From positions 6,200,001 through 6,264,000 of the forward strand of contig NZ_JALDST010000001.1 in NCBI RefSeq assembly GCF_022747945.1: a stretch of DNA of 64,000 nt, in the 5' to 3' direction. Below the pieces are notes generated by a model that had not been told where the DNA came from, searched no databases, and worked only from the letters and a program-made list of their open reading frames with translations. Positions 54,432 through 63,216 of the stretch are shown here, piece by piece. Numbering within the stretch: the first letter of the stretch is position 1; every line of letters starts with the position of its first letter. The position numbers and the translations under genes are program-made. This stretch comes from Micromonospora sp. R77. GTDB lineage: Bacteria > Actinomycetota > Actinomycetes > Mycobacteriales > Micromonosporaceae.

Positions 54432-57400
54432 GACGACGGCTGGCCGACGGGCCGAGCGTCACGTCCGCGTCCACGGGCTCCGCCGGGACGTCTCGTCCGC
54501 CGACCGGGCAGGTCCAGGACCCCTTCTGCGACAGCGATCGCCAGACCCTGCGACGGCGCGTTGTCCAACCCGGCCAGCACCACGTACCGGGGCCGCCACA
54601 TCGGGTGGTACTTCTCGTTGTATCGCCACAGCGACGCCATCTGCGTGTCAGCCCCGACCCGTTGCAGCAGGCGGCGCTGCACGTCACCCATCCGCCCCGC
54701 GGACCGCTCGCCCGCCAGCACCGCCCGCATGACCGCGAAGTTCAGCCCCAGCCCCCACTGGCCGCGCTCCTTCAGGTGACGGATCGTCTCGATGATGACG
54801 AAGTCCGTCAGACCATTGGGCACCTCGACGTCGGTGCGGCGGCGCATCACGTCCAGCGACCAGCCGGCCACGTCGGGCGCCGGCACCCAGTGGCAGAAGG
54901 CGTCCGGGCGCCCCGACGGGTCGTAGGCGACGCTGAGCAGCAGACCGGTGTCCCGCGGGTCGAACAGGCGGGAGAGGGTCATGGAGAAGCCGCGCTCGGT
55001 GTCGCCCTGCCGGCTCTGCGCGGCCAGCTCCCGCAACTCTTCGGCGAGTGCGGCGGGGAGTGCCGCCGGATCGTGGAAGCGCACCGTGTATCCCGCGCGG
55101 GCGACTTTGTGGTGGCCGCTGCGCAGACCCTTCATCGGGCGGCCCTCGAGGGTGAAGGCGCTGCAGTTGACGATGGCTTCGTCGCCGAGATACAACGCCC
55201 GCATACCGGCCGCCTGGTAGACCGGCAGCCATCCCGGTGCCGCCCCCACCACGGTGACCGGCCATCCGTGCCGGTCGGCGTGACCTAGGAACTGCGTCCA
55301 CGCCTCCACCCACTGCTGCGCCGGCCCGATCGGGTCCGGCGAGACTAGACACACACCGTCACGCACGTCGTACGCGATGACACAGTCGCCGACGAAGTAG
55401 AACGACTTGTCCTCTCGGAGCGCGAAGTAGGCCAACGTGTCTCCTCCGTGCCGGGCGATGATCGCCCGCGCGCGAGCGAGGTCCGCCGCCCGGTCGCTGG
55501 GGGACGCACCGGACACCAGCTGCGGCCGCAGCAGCAGCCAACCGAGCGCGATCAACAGACTGAGGCCCAGGGCTGCCAATGCCGAGGTGATCATGGGCGT
55601 CGGGCTGGGCAGTGGTCGGGCCGTGTCACCGATCAGACGCCCGAGGGCGGCTCGCAGCGTGACCTCGGCCGAGGCGCCGGCGACCCGTGCCGCCACCAGC
55701 GACAGGAGCGTGACCCCTCCCATACCCGCCAACAGCAGAAGGGCGGCCATCCGGATGTGCCGGCGGTGCGGGTGCGCCGGAAACGCCGACCGGTGCCACG
55801 CCAACCATCCGGCCGCGGCGAGCGCGACCAGCGCCTCCTCCCCGTCCAACCCCTTGAGCAGATGCAGCACCGCCGAACCCACGAGCAGACCCACCGCGGC
55901 GACCCAGGCGACGCTGCGGCCCCGACGCAGACCCCACGCCACCACCAGCAACGCCACACTCGCGAACACCGTCGCCGCTACCGCGGCCTGGGGCGCCTGC
56001 ACCGGCATGACCATCAGCAGCGCCGCCAACCGAGGCCGCAGCGGCGGCACCACCGCCGACACCAGACCCGACACCGCCACCGCGGCGACCGCGACCGCCG
56101 CCACCACCCTGGTACGTGCGCTGCGCGCGTGCCGGCGCAGCGCCGGATCCCGCAACGGCCACTCCGCGTCACCCGGCAGGGCCGCCACCACCCGCGTTTC
56201 ACCGCCGGCCAGACGGTCGCCCCGGATCAGGCGTCGCTCCAGCCACGTCGCCTCCCCGGCGCACACCTCGCCCTGCACGAGCCGCACCCGCAGATCACCG
56301 ATGACGTCCACCTCCACCCAGCCGCAGCGCAACACCGCCTGGAACACCGGAGGCAGCAGCCACCAGGACCGACGCGCCACCACCACCCGCGCCGCGCACC
56401 CACTGTTGGCGTAGAAACCGTCGACCAACCGGGTCAGCTCAGGCTGATGGGTATGCCCCGTGATCAGACCCGCCCAGCCCCGCTCGACCCAGGATGCGGC
56501 GGCAGTGCGGGCCACCGCGTTCAGTCGTGCCCCGCGCGGGCCGAACCGGCTGCCGGCCAGGGCCGCGTACACCCCGCGTGCCACCAACACGCCGATGATC
56601 GCCAGTGCGAGCACATCGAGGACCAGTCCCACTCCGAGGGCGACGAGCCAGCGCGGCGCATCCGCGACCACTCGTGACCGCAGCGACGCAGCCGCGATCA
56701 CCGGGATGCGCCCGAGCACCGCCACGGCCAGCGGTGCCAGCAGCCACCCTGCCCGCGGTGCCAGCTGCCGATACACCAAACGTGACGCCAGGAAACGCCC
56801 CACCTCGTTCGGATCGGCCAGGGCGCTGGCATCCGCCAACAACGGTGTCCTGTGCAGCTCCGGCAAGACCTCCTGCACGATGTGCTGCCCCAGCGGGGAA
56901 TCGAGCGGGTTACGCGGATCCCGCAACGCGTTCGCCGGATCGAACGCATGCCCGTGCTCACAGCGGATCGTGCGGGTGCCCGACGTGGTCCCGAACACCA
57001 GATCCACCGACAACGTGCACGTCGCACCCAACTGCTCGCGCAATGTCCGGGCCGCGGCGCTGTCCCATGCGAGGGCCGCGTCATGGTTACCCACCACCAC
57101 CACGAGCCGACGACCGGGCTCGCCGGCGAAGGCCCGCAGCGCCGCCGTCAGCCGCGGATGAGCATCCAAGGCCCCCGCGACCGTGCCACCGGGTTCGCCC
57201 CACAGCTCCACCACATCGCCGTTGAGTACCAGCACTCCCGGTCCCGACCACCGCTCCAGCCGGTCTCCCAGATTCCGTTCCAGCCGCGCCGAGGCGGACG
57301 ACATCTGCTGGCCCAGATGCATGTCACTGACCACCAACGCGGAGCCACCCGAGGGCACCTCAACGACCAGGCAGTCGGGAACCTCATCCATCCCGCCATA

Positions 57401-57559
57401 TCCCGTTGCATCGGGATCCGCCAGATGATCGAGAACGGCCATTCTTCGCCTCCACCATGCCCGCAACCACGTGATCTGCCGGGGCCTGCCCGCGTCAACG
57501 AGTAGCCGAAGCCAACGAACGTCCCACGGGTCATCGTCACCGGTGAGCCTGAGAACCAT
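54428..57559 (-). CDS. Metallophosphoesterase-membrane-LPG synthase fusion
   Basis: A 1043-residue protein. Residues 70-375 form a calcineurin-type metallophosphoesterase with SDMHLG, NGDVVELW, VGNHDAA and TGHTHQPEL, interrupted by membrane helices near residues 270-330. Residues 490-680 form a membrane domain. Residues 700-1010 are a DUF2156/LPG-synthase C-terminal GNAT-like domain (YFALREDKSFYFVGDCVIAY, VSPDPIGPA, SGHHKVARAGY, GLGLNFAVMRA). By homology with MprF/LysX the last domain transfers an amino acid from tRNA to phosphatidylglycerol; the phosphoesterase may act on the lipid or a signal. Start MVLRLTGDDDPWD at 57559. It is coupled to the DMT gene downstream. Confidence 0.82.
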   Translation of the reverse strand: MVLRLTGDDDPWDVRWLRLLVDAGRPRQITWLRAWWRRRMAVLDHLADPDATGYGGMDEVPDCLVVEVPSGGSALVVSDMHLGQQMSSASARLERNLGDRLERWSGPGVLVLNGDVVELWGEPGGTVAGALDAHPRLTAALRAFAGEPGRRLVVVVGNHDAALAWDSAAARTLREQLGATCTLSVDLVFGTTSGTRTIRCEHGHAFDPANALRDPRNPLDSPLGQHIVQEVLPELHRTPLLADASALADPNEVGRFLASRLVYRQLAPRAGWLLAPLAVAVLGRIPVIAAASLRSRVVADAPRWLVALGVGLVLDVLALAIIGVLVARGVYAALAGSRFGPRGARLNAVARTAAASWVERGWAGLITGHTHQPELTRLVDGFYANSGCAARVVVARRSWWLLPPVFQAVLRCGWVEVDVIGDLRVRLVQGEVCAGEATWLERRLIRGDRLAGGETRVVAALPGDAEWPLRDPALRRHARSARTRVVAAVAVAAVAVSGLVSAVVPPLRPRLAALLMVMPVQAPQAAVAATVFASVALLVVAWGLRRGRSVAWVAAVGLLVGSAVLHLLKGLDGEEALVALAAAGWLAWHRSAFPAHPHRRHIRMAALLLLAGMGGVTLLSLVAARVAGASAEVTLRAALGRLIGDTARPLPSPTPMITSALAALGLSLLIALGWLLLRPQLVSGASPSDRAADLARARAIIARHGGDTLAYFALREDKSFYFVGDCVIAYDVRDGVCLVSPDPIGPAQQWVEAWTQFLGHADRHGWPVTVVGAAPGWLPVYQAAGMRALYLGDEAIVNCSAFTLEGRPMKGLRSGHHKVARAGYTVRFHDPAALPAALAEELRELAAQSRQGDTERGFSMTLSRLFDPRDTGLLLSVAYDPSGRPDAFCHWVPAPDVAGWSLDVMRRRTDVEVPNGLTDFVIIETIRHLKERGQWGLGLNFAVMRAVLAGERSAGRMGDVQRRLLQRVGADTQMASLWRYNEKYHPMWRPRYVVLAGLDNAPSQGLAIAVAEGVLDLPGRRTRRPGGARGRGRDARPVGQPSS

Positions 57560-58418
57560 CGGTGTACGACCTGACTGAAACCTGCGAGAGAATTCCTCTG
57601 AAATTCGGTCGGCTGATCGCTCGTGCGCGATCGGGTACGAGGCGCCGGAGAGGCCCGACCTGGAGATGATCGTCTCCGCTCGGGGCCTTCCCGTCCGGCA
57701 CTTCAGAGGAGACGTCATGTGCCTGTCAGGCGGGAAGCGGCGGTGGCTCTCGTCCGGCCCTTGACCACGATCCGGGCCGTGCCGGGCCACCTGGCTGCGC
57801 CGCCGGACGATGTCGACGGCGGCAGGCGACACTGCGCCGCCGGGAGCGCCGAGCCGCACTTCATCCGTCACGCCGTCTGGAAAGCTGCCGTCCATCGCCG
57901 AAGACCCGACTGCGGCGGGTTTCACGCGGACGACCAGAAGATCGCCTCTTCTACCCGGACACCGCCGGCGCCGCAGATGGTGACGCGCTCGCGGCTACCA
58001 CGCCGGGCCGGTCGCGTGGCCTGCATCGCGCCTGAAGGAGCCGGAGGTTCAGGATCATCTCAGGTTCAGCACGCATCCTGTGTCGGAAGCTGTTTCACCT
58101 GCGGCTGCTGGCAGCCGTGTCGCGGCCACCATAGACCGCTCGGGAGAGCACGATGATGAGGTTGATGATCGATGCCGAATCGACGGGACCAGTGACGACG
58201 TCGACCGGCTCACGGATCACAGCGACCGCACCGACCCTGACGATCAGCCGACGCGGCCCATAGCGCAATCGGTCAGCGCAGCAGCGGGCGACCGCGGGGG
58301 CGACGGACCTTGCCGAGGACGTCCTCCATGCCCTGGACATCGGGATGCCTGTCACCGCCGGTCCGGGCATCGGTTTCATCTCAGGATGGCGCACCATTCA
58401 TCGGCTAAGGAGGCTGAC
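57560..58418. other. Long spacer with a short interrupted reading frame
   Basis: 859 bp with no confident gene. At 58153 a plus-strand frame with an adjacent GGGAG starts MMRLMIDAESTGPV and stops at a TAG about 36 codons on. The same frame then stays open as TDLAEDVLHALDIGMPVTAG nearly to the next gene, suggesting a small gene with a nonsense mutation. Promoters for both divergent neighbours must lie here. Confidence 0.35.
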
Positions 58419-59528
58419 GTGGGTCTGACCAGCCCGGCACTTTTCGTAGCGGTCTGCGTCCTCGCTGTCGGCATGCTCGCCCTCGCGGTGATCGACAAGC
58501 CTCGCCCGCGTCGCACGGACCTGCAGATGCTCACACGCGCCGCCCGCGTGGTCAGCGTCAGCGCCCTCGTCGTGCTTCTCTGCGGCCTGACACTGAACAA
58601 CCAGTACCTCTTCTACACCTCATGGCCTGACCTTCTCGGATCATCCGACCACGCGACTACGCACACGTTCGGCAACACCGCCGCCGCGCAGACGCCGCGC
58701 CTTCCCGGCGCCGGTCTGGCAGGGCAACAGGTCCCCGCTCGGCTCCCTGCCCTGCCAGCACCCGGTCAGAGACTTCAGAGGTACACGGTGTCCTCGCCCG
58801 ACGTCGCCGGAGCCGCTCAGGTGCTGGTCGAGCTACCAACGGGCTACAACCCCGCCAGTGTCAGGACCTACCCGGTCATCATCGGCTTGCACGGCTTCCC
58901 CGCCACGCCCGACTCATATCTCAGGACCGGGATCCTGTCGGTGCAGGACCACCTCGTGAGCCAGCACCGCCTCGCCCCCAGCATCGTCGTCATCCCGCAG
59001 ATCAACGTCCCCCGCTCACTGGACACCGAATGTGTCGACGGCGGCCCCGGACAGCCGCAGATCGACAGTTGGCTCTCCCATGACCTCCCGCGGTGGGTCA
59101 TCGCCCACTTCCGGGTGCGCACCGATCGCCTTTCCTGGGCCACAGCGGGCTACTCCTACGGTGGATGGTGCGCTGCCTCCCTGGGCCTCCGACACCCCGA
59201 CCTCTTCGGCGCCGCCGTCGTCTTCCAAGGCTACTTCCGACCCGACTTCGGCACGCACTACATCCCGGCCACCTCTGACCTGGCCCAGTACGACCTCGTT
59301 CGGCTCGAGTCACGGCATCCGGTCCCGCTTTCCCTCTGGGTGATGACGTCGCGGCAGGACAGCCTCTCCTATCCGAGCACCGCGCAATTCCTGCGCGTAG
59401 CCCGTTCTCCCACAGCCGTCACCGCGACCGTGTTACCCGAGGGCGGACACCGACTCGCTGTGTGGCAGCCACTCATCACGCCCGCGCTAACCTGGCTCGG
59501 TGGCACTCTCCCGGGCTTTCATGCCTGA
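58419..59528 (+). CDS. Membrane-anchored alpha/beta hydrolase (Ag85/esterase-like)
   Basis: A 369-residue protein. Two N-terminal membrane helices (ALFVAVCVLAVGMLALAV, VVSVSALVVLLCGLTL) are followed by LNNQYLFYTSWPDLLG and a secreted hydrolase fold: VIIGLHGFPATPD, nucleophile GYSYGGW, acid in SRQDSLSYP and His in EGGHRLAVW. This is the mycolyltransferase/esterase-D-like family common in actinobacterial envelopes. The GTG at 58419 has AAGGAGG 5 bases upstream. It overlaps the SGNH lipoprotein gene by 8 bp. Confidence 0.85.
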   Translation: MGLTSPALFVAVCVLAVGMLALAVIDKPRPRRTDLQMLTRAARVVSVSALVVLLCGLTLNNQYLFYTSWPDLLGSSDHATTHTFGNTAAAQTPRLPGAGLAGQQVPARLPALPAPGQRLQRYTVSSPDVAGAAQVLVELPTGYNPASVRTYPVIIGLHGFPATPDSYLRTGILSVQDHLVSQHRLAPSIVVIPQINVPRSLDTECVDGGPGQPQIDSWLSHDLPRWVIAHFRVRTDRLSWATAGYSYGGWCAASLGLRHPDLFGAAVVFQGYFRPDFGTHYIPATSDLAQYDLVRLESRHPVPLSLWVMTSRQDSLSYPSTAQFLRVARSPTAVTATVLPEGGHRLAVWQPLITPALTWLGGTLPGFHA

Positions 59529-60360
59529 GCGCAGAGCGCACCTCAACGCGGTCGTCGCGGCTTGTCTGGCTCTCACCGTCGCCGGCGTCGCCGCCTGCGG
59601 ATCGCAGCGGGTCAGCCTTCAGCCGGCGCCGACGGTCTCGAGCTCGTCAATGGTGGCCCTCGGAGATTCCGTGCCGAGCGGCTATGGATGCGCCTGCGCC
59701 GGGTACGTCCAGTCCCTCGCCAACCGGATCACGGCGGCTACAGGCCGCGAGGTCCTCGTCCACAACGACGCCCAACCCGGCGCCACCAGCACTGACGTGG
59801 CCGACGCGGTCCGCGACGACCTCGTGTCGTCAGACCTCGCCGCCAGCGACCTCGTCCTCATTCAAGTTGGTGCCAACGACCTCGATACGACAGCGATCAT
59901 GGAGTGCGGAACAGCCGGCGCAGCCTGCTATCAACCGGCTCTGCAGACTCTGCACAGCAACCTGAGGCGAATCATCGCCGCCGCCGAAGCCGGGGTACAT
60001 CACCCGGTCGTCGCCCTGATCGGCTACTGGAACATCACCGTCGACGGCGCGGTCGCCGCAGCACGCGGCAGCGCGTTCACCACGGCCAGCGAGCAGGCCA
60101 CCGACTACGTCAACCAGGTGATCAACGACGTCGCGAAAGAGACCGCGGCGATATACGTCGACACGCAGATCCCACTCAAGGGGCCCACCAACGGGCGCGA
60201 CCCGACCGGCGATCTTCAGAACGACGGCGACCACCCTAACGCCAGCGGAAACGAGATCATCGCGGACGCGGCGTTCCGAGCACTACAAGCCGCAGGTGGC
60301 AGCTGTCCCGCCAACCACTCAAACTCGCCTTCCATCCTGGACCCGCACGACAAGTGCTAG
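59521..60360 (+). CDS. SGNH/GDSL hydrolase lipoprotein
   Basis: A 279-residue exported esterase. The signal has lipobox VAAC (about residue 26). Block I MVALGDSVPSGYGC has the catalytic Ser, block III is VGANDLD, and block V is NDGDHPNASG with the Asp/His pair. Cysteines (CACAG, MECGTAGAACYQ, GSCPA) suggest disulfides. The ATG overlaps the end of the preceding hydrolase, indicating co-translation and perhaps a shared lipid or glycan substrate outside the membrane. Confidence 0.88.
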   Translation: MPERRAHLNAVVAACLALTVAGVAACGSQRVSLQPAPTVSSSSMVALGDSVPSGYGCACAGYVQSLANRITAATGREVLVHNDAQPGATSTDVADAVRDDLVSSDLAASDLVLIQVGANDLDTTAIMECGTAGAACYQPALQTLHSNLRRIIAAAEAGVHHPVVALIGYWNITVDGAVAAARGSAFTTASEQATDYVNQVINDVAKETAAIYVDTQIPLKGPTNGRDPTGDLQNDGDHPNASGNEIIADAAFRALQAAGGSCPANHSNSPSILDPHDKC

Positions 60361-60557
60361 CGCCGATCAGCGGATGGGTCGTCAGGGCGGTCGAGAGCCG
60401 CCATGGAACCCATGCGGATCCGCAAGCAAGAACGACAGGGTGGAGCTGTCTCGCCCCCCTGCGCTCTGCGGCCTCGGATGCGGGGCTGGCATCATCACGT
60501 GTGAGTGGTCGCGGGGTTGCCGGTCACGCTAGGCAGCAGCTATCGGAAGGAGATGGT

Positions 60558-61355
60558 GTGTCCCATTGGGACGACCTGCTCGGTCACGCGTTCGGGTTGA
60601 TGCTCGGCCGGCCGCTGGCGGAGTTCGACGCGGCGGGGACGTACGCGGTTTTCCACTACGACGACGAGACCGCTGGCGATGCGCTCGAGGACCTTGATGC
60701 CGGGGAACTTGTCGCCGAGGTTGACGGGAGGTCCGGCGACAATGGCGGTGAGTGGCTCGATCCGGGCCGCTGGGTGCCCGACCTGGCCAGGTCGGCGTTC
60801 ATCGCCACGCACGTGCGTCCCGCCGCGCTCCAGCCGCTGCTCACCGTCACGACGGACGACGGTCGGGCCCTGGTGTGGGGGAGGGACATCGGCAGGGCGT
60901 TGCAGGCTGGCTCGCTGAGTCTCGACGAGCTCAGCCCTGACGGCTATCGGCAATATCCTTGTCTGCTCCTGCGGCCGCGGACGGACGGATCGCTGCTGGA
61001 CGCGATGCGGGCGGCGACGTGGACGATGAGCGCTCCAGACGGCCTCTGCGACATCGGCGACAGCCTCGTACGGCACGGGTACGTCGAGCCTGATGTGAGT
61101 GTGGTCGACCCTCGCTGGCAGTCGGTCCTGGACCAGGTCGGCGACGATGCGCTGCGAAGGCACCTTCGTGGACTGTGCCTCGACGCTCGCTGGGCACGTT
61201 CTACCGGCGGCTACTACCTCGGCCCCGGTGAATGCCCGGGCGATTTCCGGCCGATCGCCGACTTGCCGGGCAGCACAGTGATCGCCGGCTGGGAGTTCGG
61301 TGAGGGCCAGGGCGCCACGGTCGTCATCCGCCTGAGTGAGCCTCACAGCCGATAG
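60558..61355 (+). CDS. Conserved protein of unknown function (265 aa), paralogue of 30811
   Basis: The GTG start is fixed by GGAAGGAG 5 bases upstream and by agreement with the paralogue's length (262). Soluble and acidic: SHWDDLLGHAFGLMLGRPLA, YAVFHYDDETAGDALEDLDA, TDGSLLDAMRAATWTM, VDPRWQSVLDQVGDDALRRH and a C-terminal STVIAGWEFGEGQGATVVI. No signal, membrane span or catalytic signature. Two diverged copies 29 kb apart suggest a small lineage-specific family. Confidence 0.75.
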   Translation: MSHWDDLLGHAFGLMLGRPLAEFDAAGTYAVFHYDDETAGDALEDLDAGELVAEVDGRSGDNGGEWLDPGRWVPDLARSAFIATHVRPAALQPLLTVTTDDGRALVWGRDIGRALQAGSLSLDELSPDGYRQYPCLLLRPRTDGSLLDAMRAATWTMSAPDGLCDIGDSLVRHGYVEPDVSVVDPRWQSVLDQVGDDALRRHLRGLCLDARWARSTGGYYLGPGECPGDFRPIADLPGSTVIAGWEFGEGQGATVVIRLSEPHSR

Positions 61356-61774
61356 CGCTGGATTTGCCGCATCGAAGGCCAAAAGAGATCGAGCGACACC
61401 GTCACCGCGGTGGGAGTGTCTGCGTAGACCGGTTTCGACGTGCTGGAGCCCGCACCCCTCACCGAGGGGCAAGCTTGACCTCAAGCATGGTTGAACTATG
61501 AGTCTCGTCGTCATGCGAGGACTCATTCATGCGATCAAGGACGTTCTACCCGCGCGCAGGAGAACGGAGTGGAGCCGCGCCGCGCGTGTAGCGGCGGCGG
61601 CTGACCCGACCGTGCCCCCGCTGGCTCGTTTTCTTCTGCTCGCCCCAGAGGTGTACGGGCAGACTCCCGGAGAGATTGAGCGGTGCGAGTGGCCAAGGTG
61701 AACTGGTGACGACCCGCCGGGCGATCTCGTCGGCGAGGACCGGTCGACGTGGCGGCCGGTCCGCACCTGTCGAG
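61356..61774 (+). promoter_or_regulatory. Gene-poor spacer with MerR/SoxR-like promoter element
   Basis: CTTGACCTCAAGC at 61474-61486, then ATGGTTGAAC, resembles the -35/dyad of MerR-family promoters that drive oxidoreductase genes. The second half is imperfect (TTGAAC instead of TTGAGG). An ATG follows at 61498 with 67 open codons (MSLVVMRGLIHAIKDV) of no recognised family. The expected target gene seems to have been lost. Confidence 0.35.
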
Positions 61775-62914
61775 TCAGTTGGTGGAGACCGGCGTCCCGT
61801 TCACCGCCGTCCGCTCCACGGGAGTTCCGGCGGTCGGCGCGATCCCGCTGCGGACGGCGTCCAGCAGTGCCATACCTTGGCCGGCCAGCGACGCGACCAC
61901 GCCGTTGAGGCCGTCGGCGCCGTTGAGCACGGTGACGTTGGCGCCTTGCAGGCCCGCGGCCGCGGCGCGCAGCATGTCGGGCAGCTGCTCGATGATCCGC
62001 TGGTCCAGGGCGATCCGGTTTTGCGCGGCGGCTGCCTCGGCGGACAGCTTGGTGGCATCGGCCTGCGCTTGGGCCAGCGTGCGGATCCGCTCGGCCTCGG
62101 CCTGGGCGGGACGAACCACCTCGGCGATCAATTCGGCCTGCCTCAGCTCAGCGTTGCGCTCAGCCACCACAGCCCGCTCGACCAGCACCTCCTGCTGAGC
62201 GCGCGCTGCCGCGAGCGGACCGGCCTGCGCCGCGGTCTGCTGGGCTTGATCGATCTCGGCTTGATACTGGGCGCGGGCAATCGCGGTCTGTCGGGCGTAC
62301 TCGGCCTGGTGCCGCACGCTCTCCTGCTGCGCCATGGCGCTGGCCTGGTCTGCGGCGGCCTGCGCCACCTTCGCGTCCTGGTCGACCTTGGCCTGGTGCG
62401 GCGCGGCGAGCGCCCGGATGTAGCCGACGCCCTTGTCGTCGATGCTGCTGATCTGGAGGGAGTCGACGGCCAGGCCGATCCGGGCCATCTCGGTCTTGCT
62501 GGCGTCCACGATGGCGTCGGCGAGGGTCTGCTGCTCGCGGATGATCGACTCGACGGTCATGCTGCCGATGATGCTACGCAGGTGGCCGCTGAAGATCCGC
62601 CCGACCAGGGTGGGCATCTGGCTCTGGTCGCCCTGGAAACGCCGGGCGGCTGCGGCGATGGACTCGTGGTCGTCAGCGACCTTGAACGCGATGACGGCCT
62701 GCACGGTCAGCGTGATGCCCTGCTTGGTGTAGCAGTCCTCCACGACCTCGGCCTCCTGCATGGCCAGCGTGAGCCTGGTGGCTTTGGAGAAGACCGGTAC
62801 CACGAAGACGCCGTGACCTGTGACGATCTTGAAAGGCAGCGCATCCGCTCCCCGCTGTTTGCGTCCGCTGATGAGCAACGCCTCGTTCGGGGCGGGCACG
62901 CGGTATCCGAACAC
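61775..62914 (-). CDS. Flotillin/SPFH-domain protein
   Basis: A 379-residue SPFH protein. The N-terminal band-7 domain (GYRVPAPNEALLISGRKQRG, EVVEDCYTKQGITLTVQAVI, GHLRSIIGSMTVESIIREQQ) is followed by a long Ala/Glu/Gln coiled coil of flotillin type (QTAAQAGPLAAARAQQEVLV, ERNAELRQAELIAEVVRPAQ). Flotillins scaffold ordered membrane microdomains; there is no clear N-terminal hairpin, so membrane contact may depend on its partner. GTG start. It lies 17 bp after the NfeD-type gene. Confidence 0.9.
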   Translation of the reverse strand: MFGYRVPAPNEALLISGRKQRGADALPFKIVTGHGVFVVPVFSKATRLTLAMQEAEVVEDCYTKQGITLTVQAVIAFKVADDHESIAAAARRFQGDQSQMPTLVGRIFSGHLRSIIGSMTVESIIREQQTLADAIVDASKTEMARIGLAVDSLQISSIDDKGVGYIRALAAPHQAKVDQDAKVAQAAADQASAMAQQESVRHQAEYARQTAIARAQYQAEIDQAQQTAAQAGPLAAARAQQEVLVERAVVAERNAELRQAELIAEVVRPAQAEAERIRTLAQAQADATKLSAEAAAAQNRIALDQRIIEQLPDMLRAAAAGLQGANVTVLNGADGLNGVVASLAGQGMALLDAVRSGIAPTAGTPVERTAVNGTPVSTN

Positions 62915-62931
62915 TGGACGACCCTTCTGTC

Positions 62932-63216
62932 CTACCGGGGGTCCTCACCCTCGGCAACGGTGGGCCATGGCTCGACGTCGACCTGGCGCGCGCCACGGTT
63001 GTTGATGATCAGCACCTCTGAGCCGGCCGGGACCGGCATCGATGCGTACGCGAGGTAATAGTGCGCGATGCCGTCCACCACTACCCGGACCTCGCCAGGG
63101 CGGTCACCGCCGCGCAGCGCGTGCACCACACGCGCGATCCTGCCGACCAGCAACCGACCGTCCACCATGCTCCCCGCGATCGGGCGCCGACCGCTGCCCG
63201 CGCCCCCGCGGATCAT
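62932..63216 (-). CDS. NfeD-type OB-fold protein, short form
   Basis: A 94-residue protein whose residues 20-85 match the C-terminal OB fold of NfeD proteins (GRIARVVHALRGGDRPGEVR, LAYASMPVPAGSEVLIINNR, QVDVEPWP). The membrane part of usual NfeD proteins is absent. The ATG at 63216 overlaps the sensor-kinase stop (ATGA), which fixes the start and indicates translational coupling. NfeD partners flotillins next door in many bacteria. Confidence 0.85.
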   Translation of the reverse strand: MIRGGAGSGRRPIAGSMVDGRLLVGRIARVVHALRGGDRPGEVRVVVDGIAHYYLAYASMPVPAGSEVLIINNRGARQVDVEPWPTVAEGEDPR

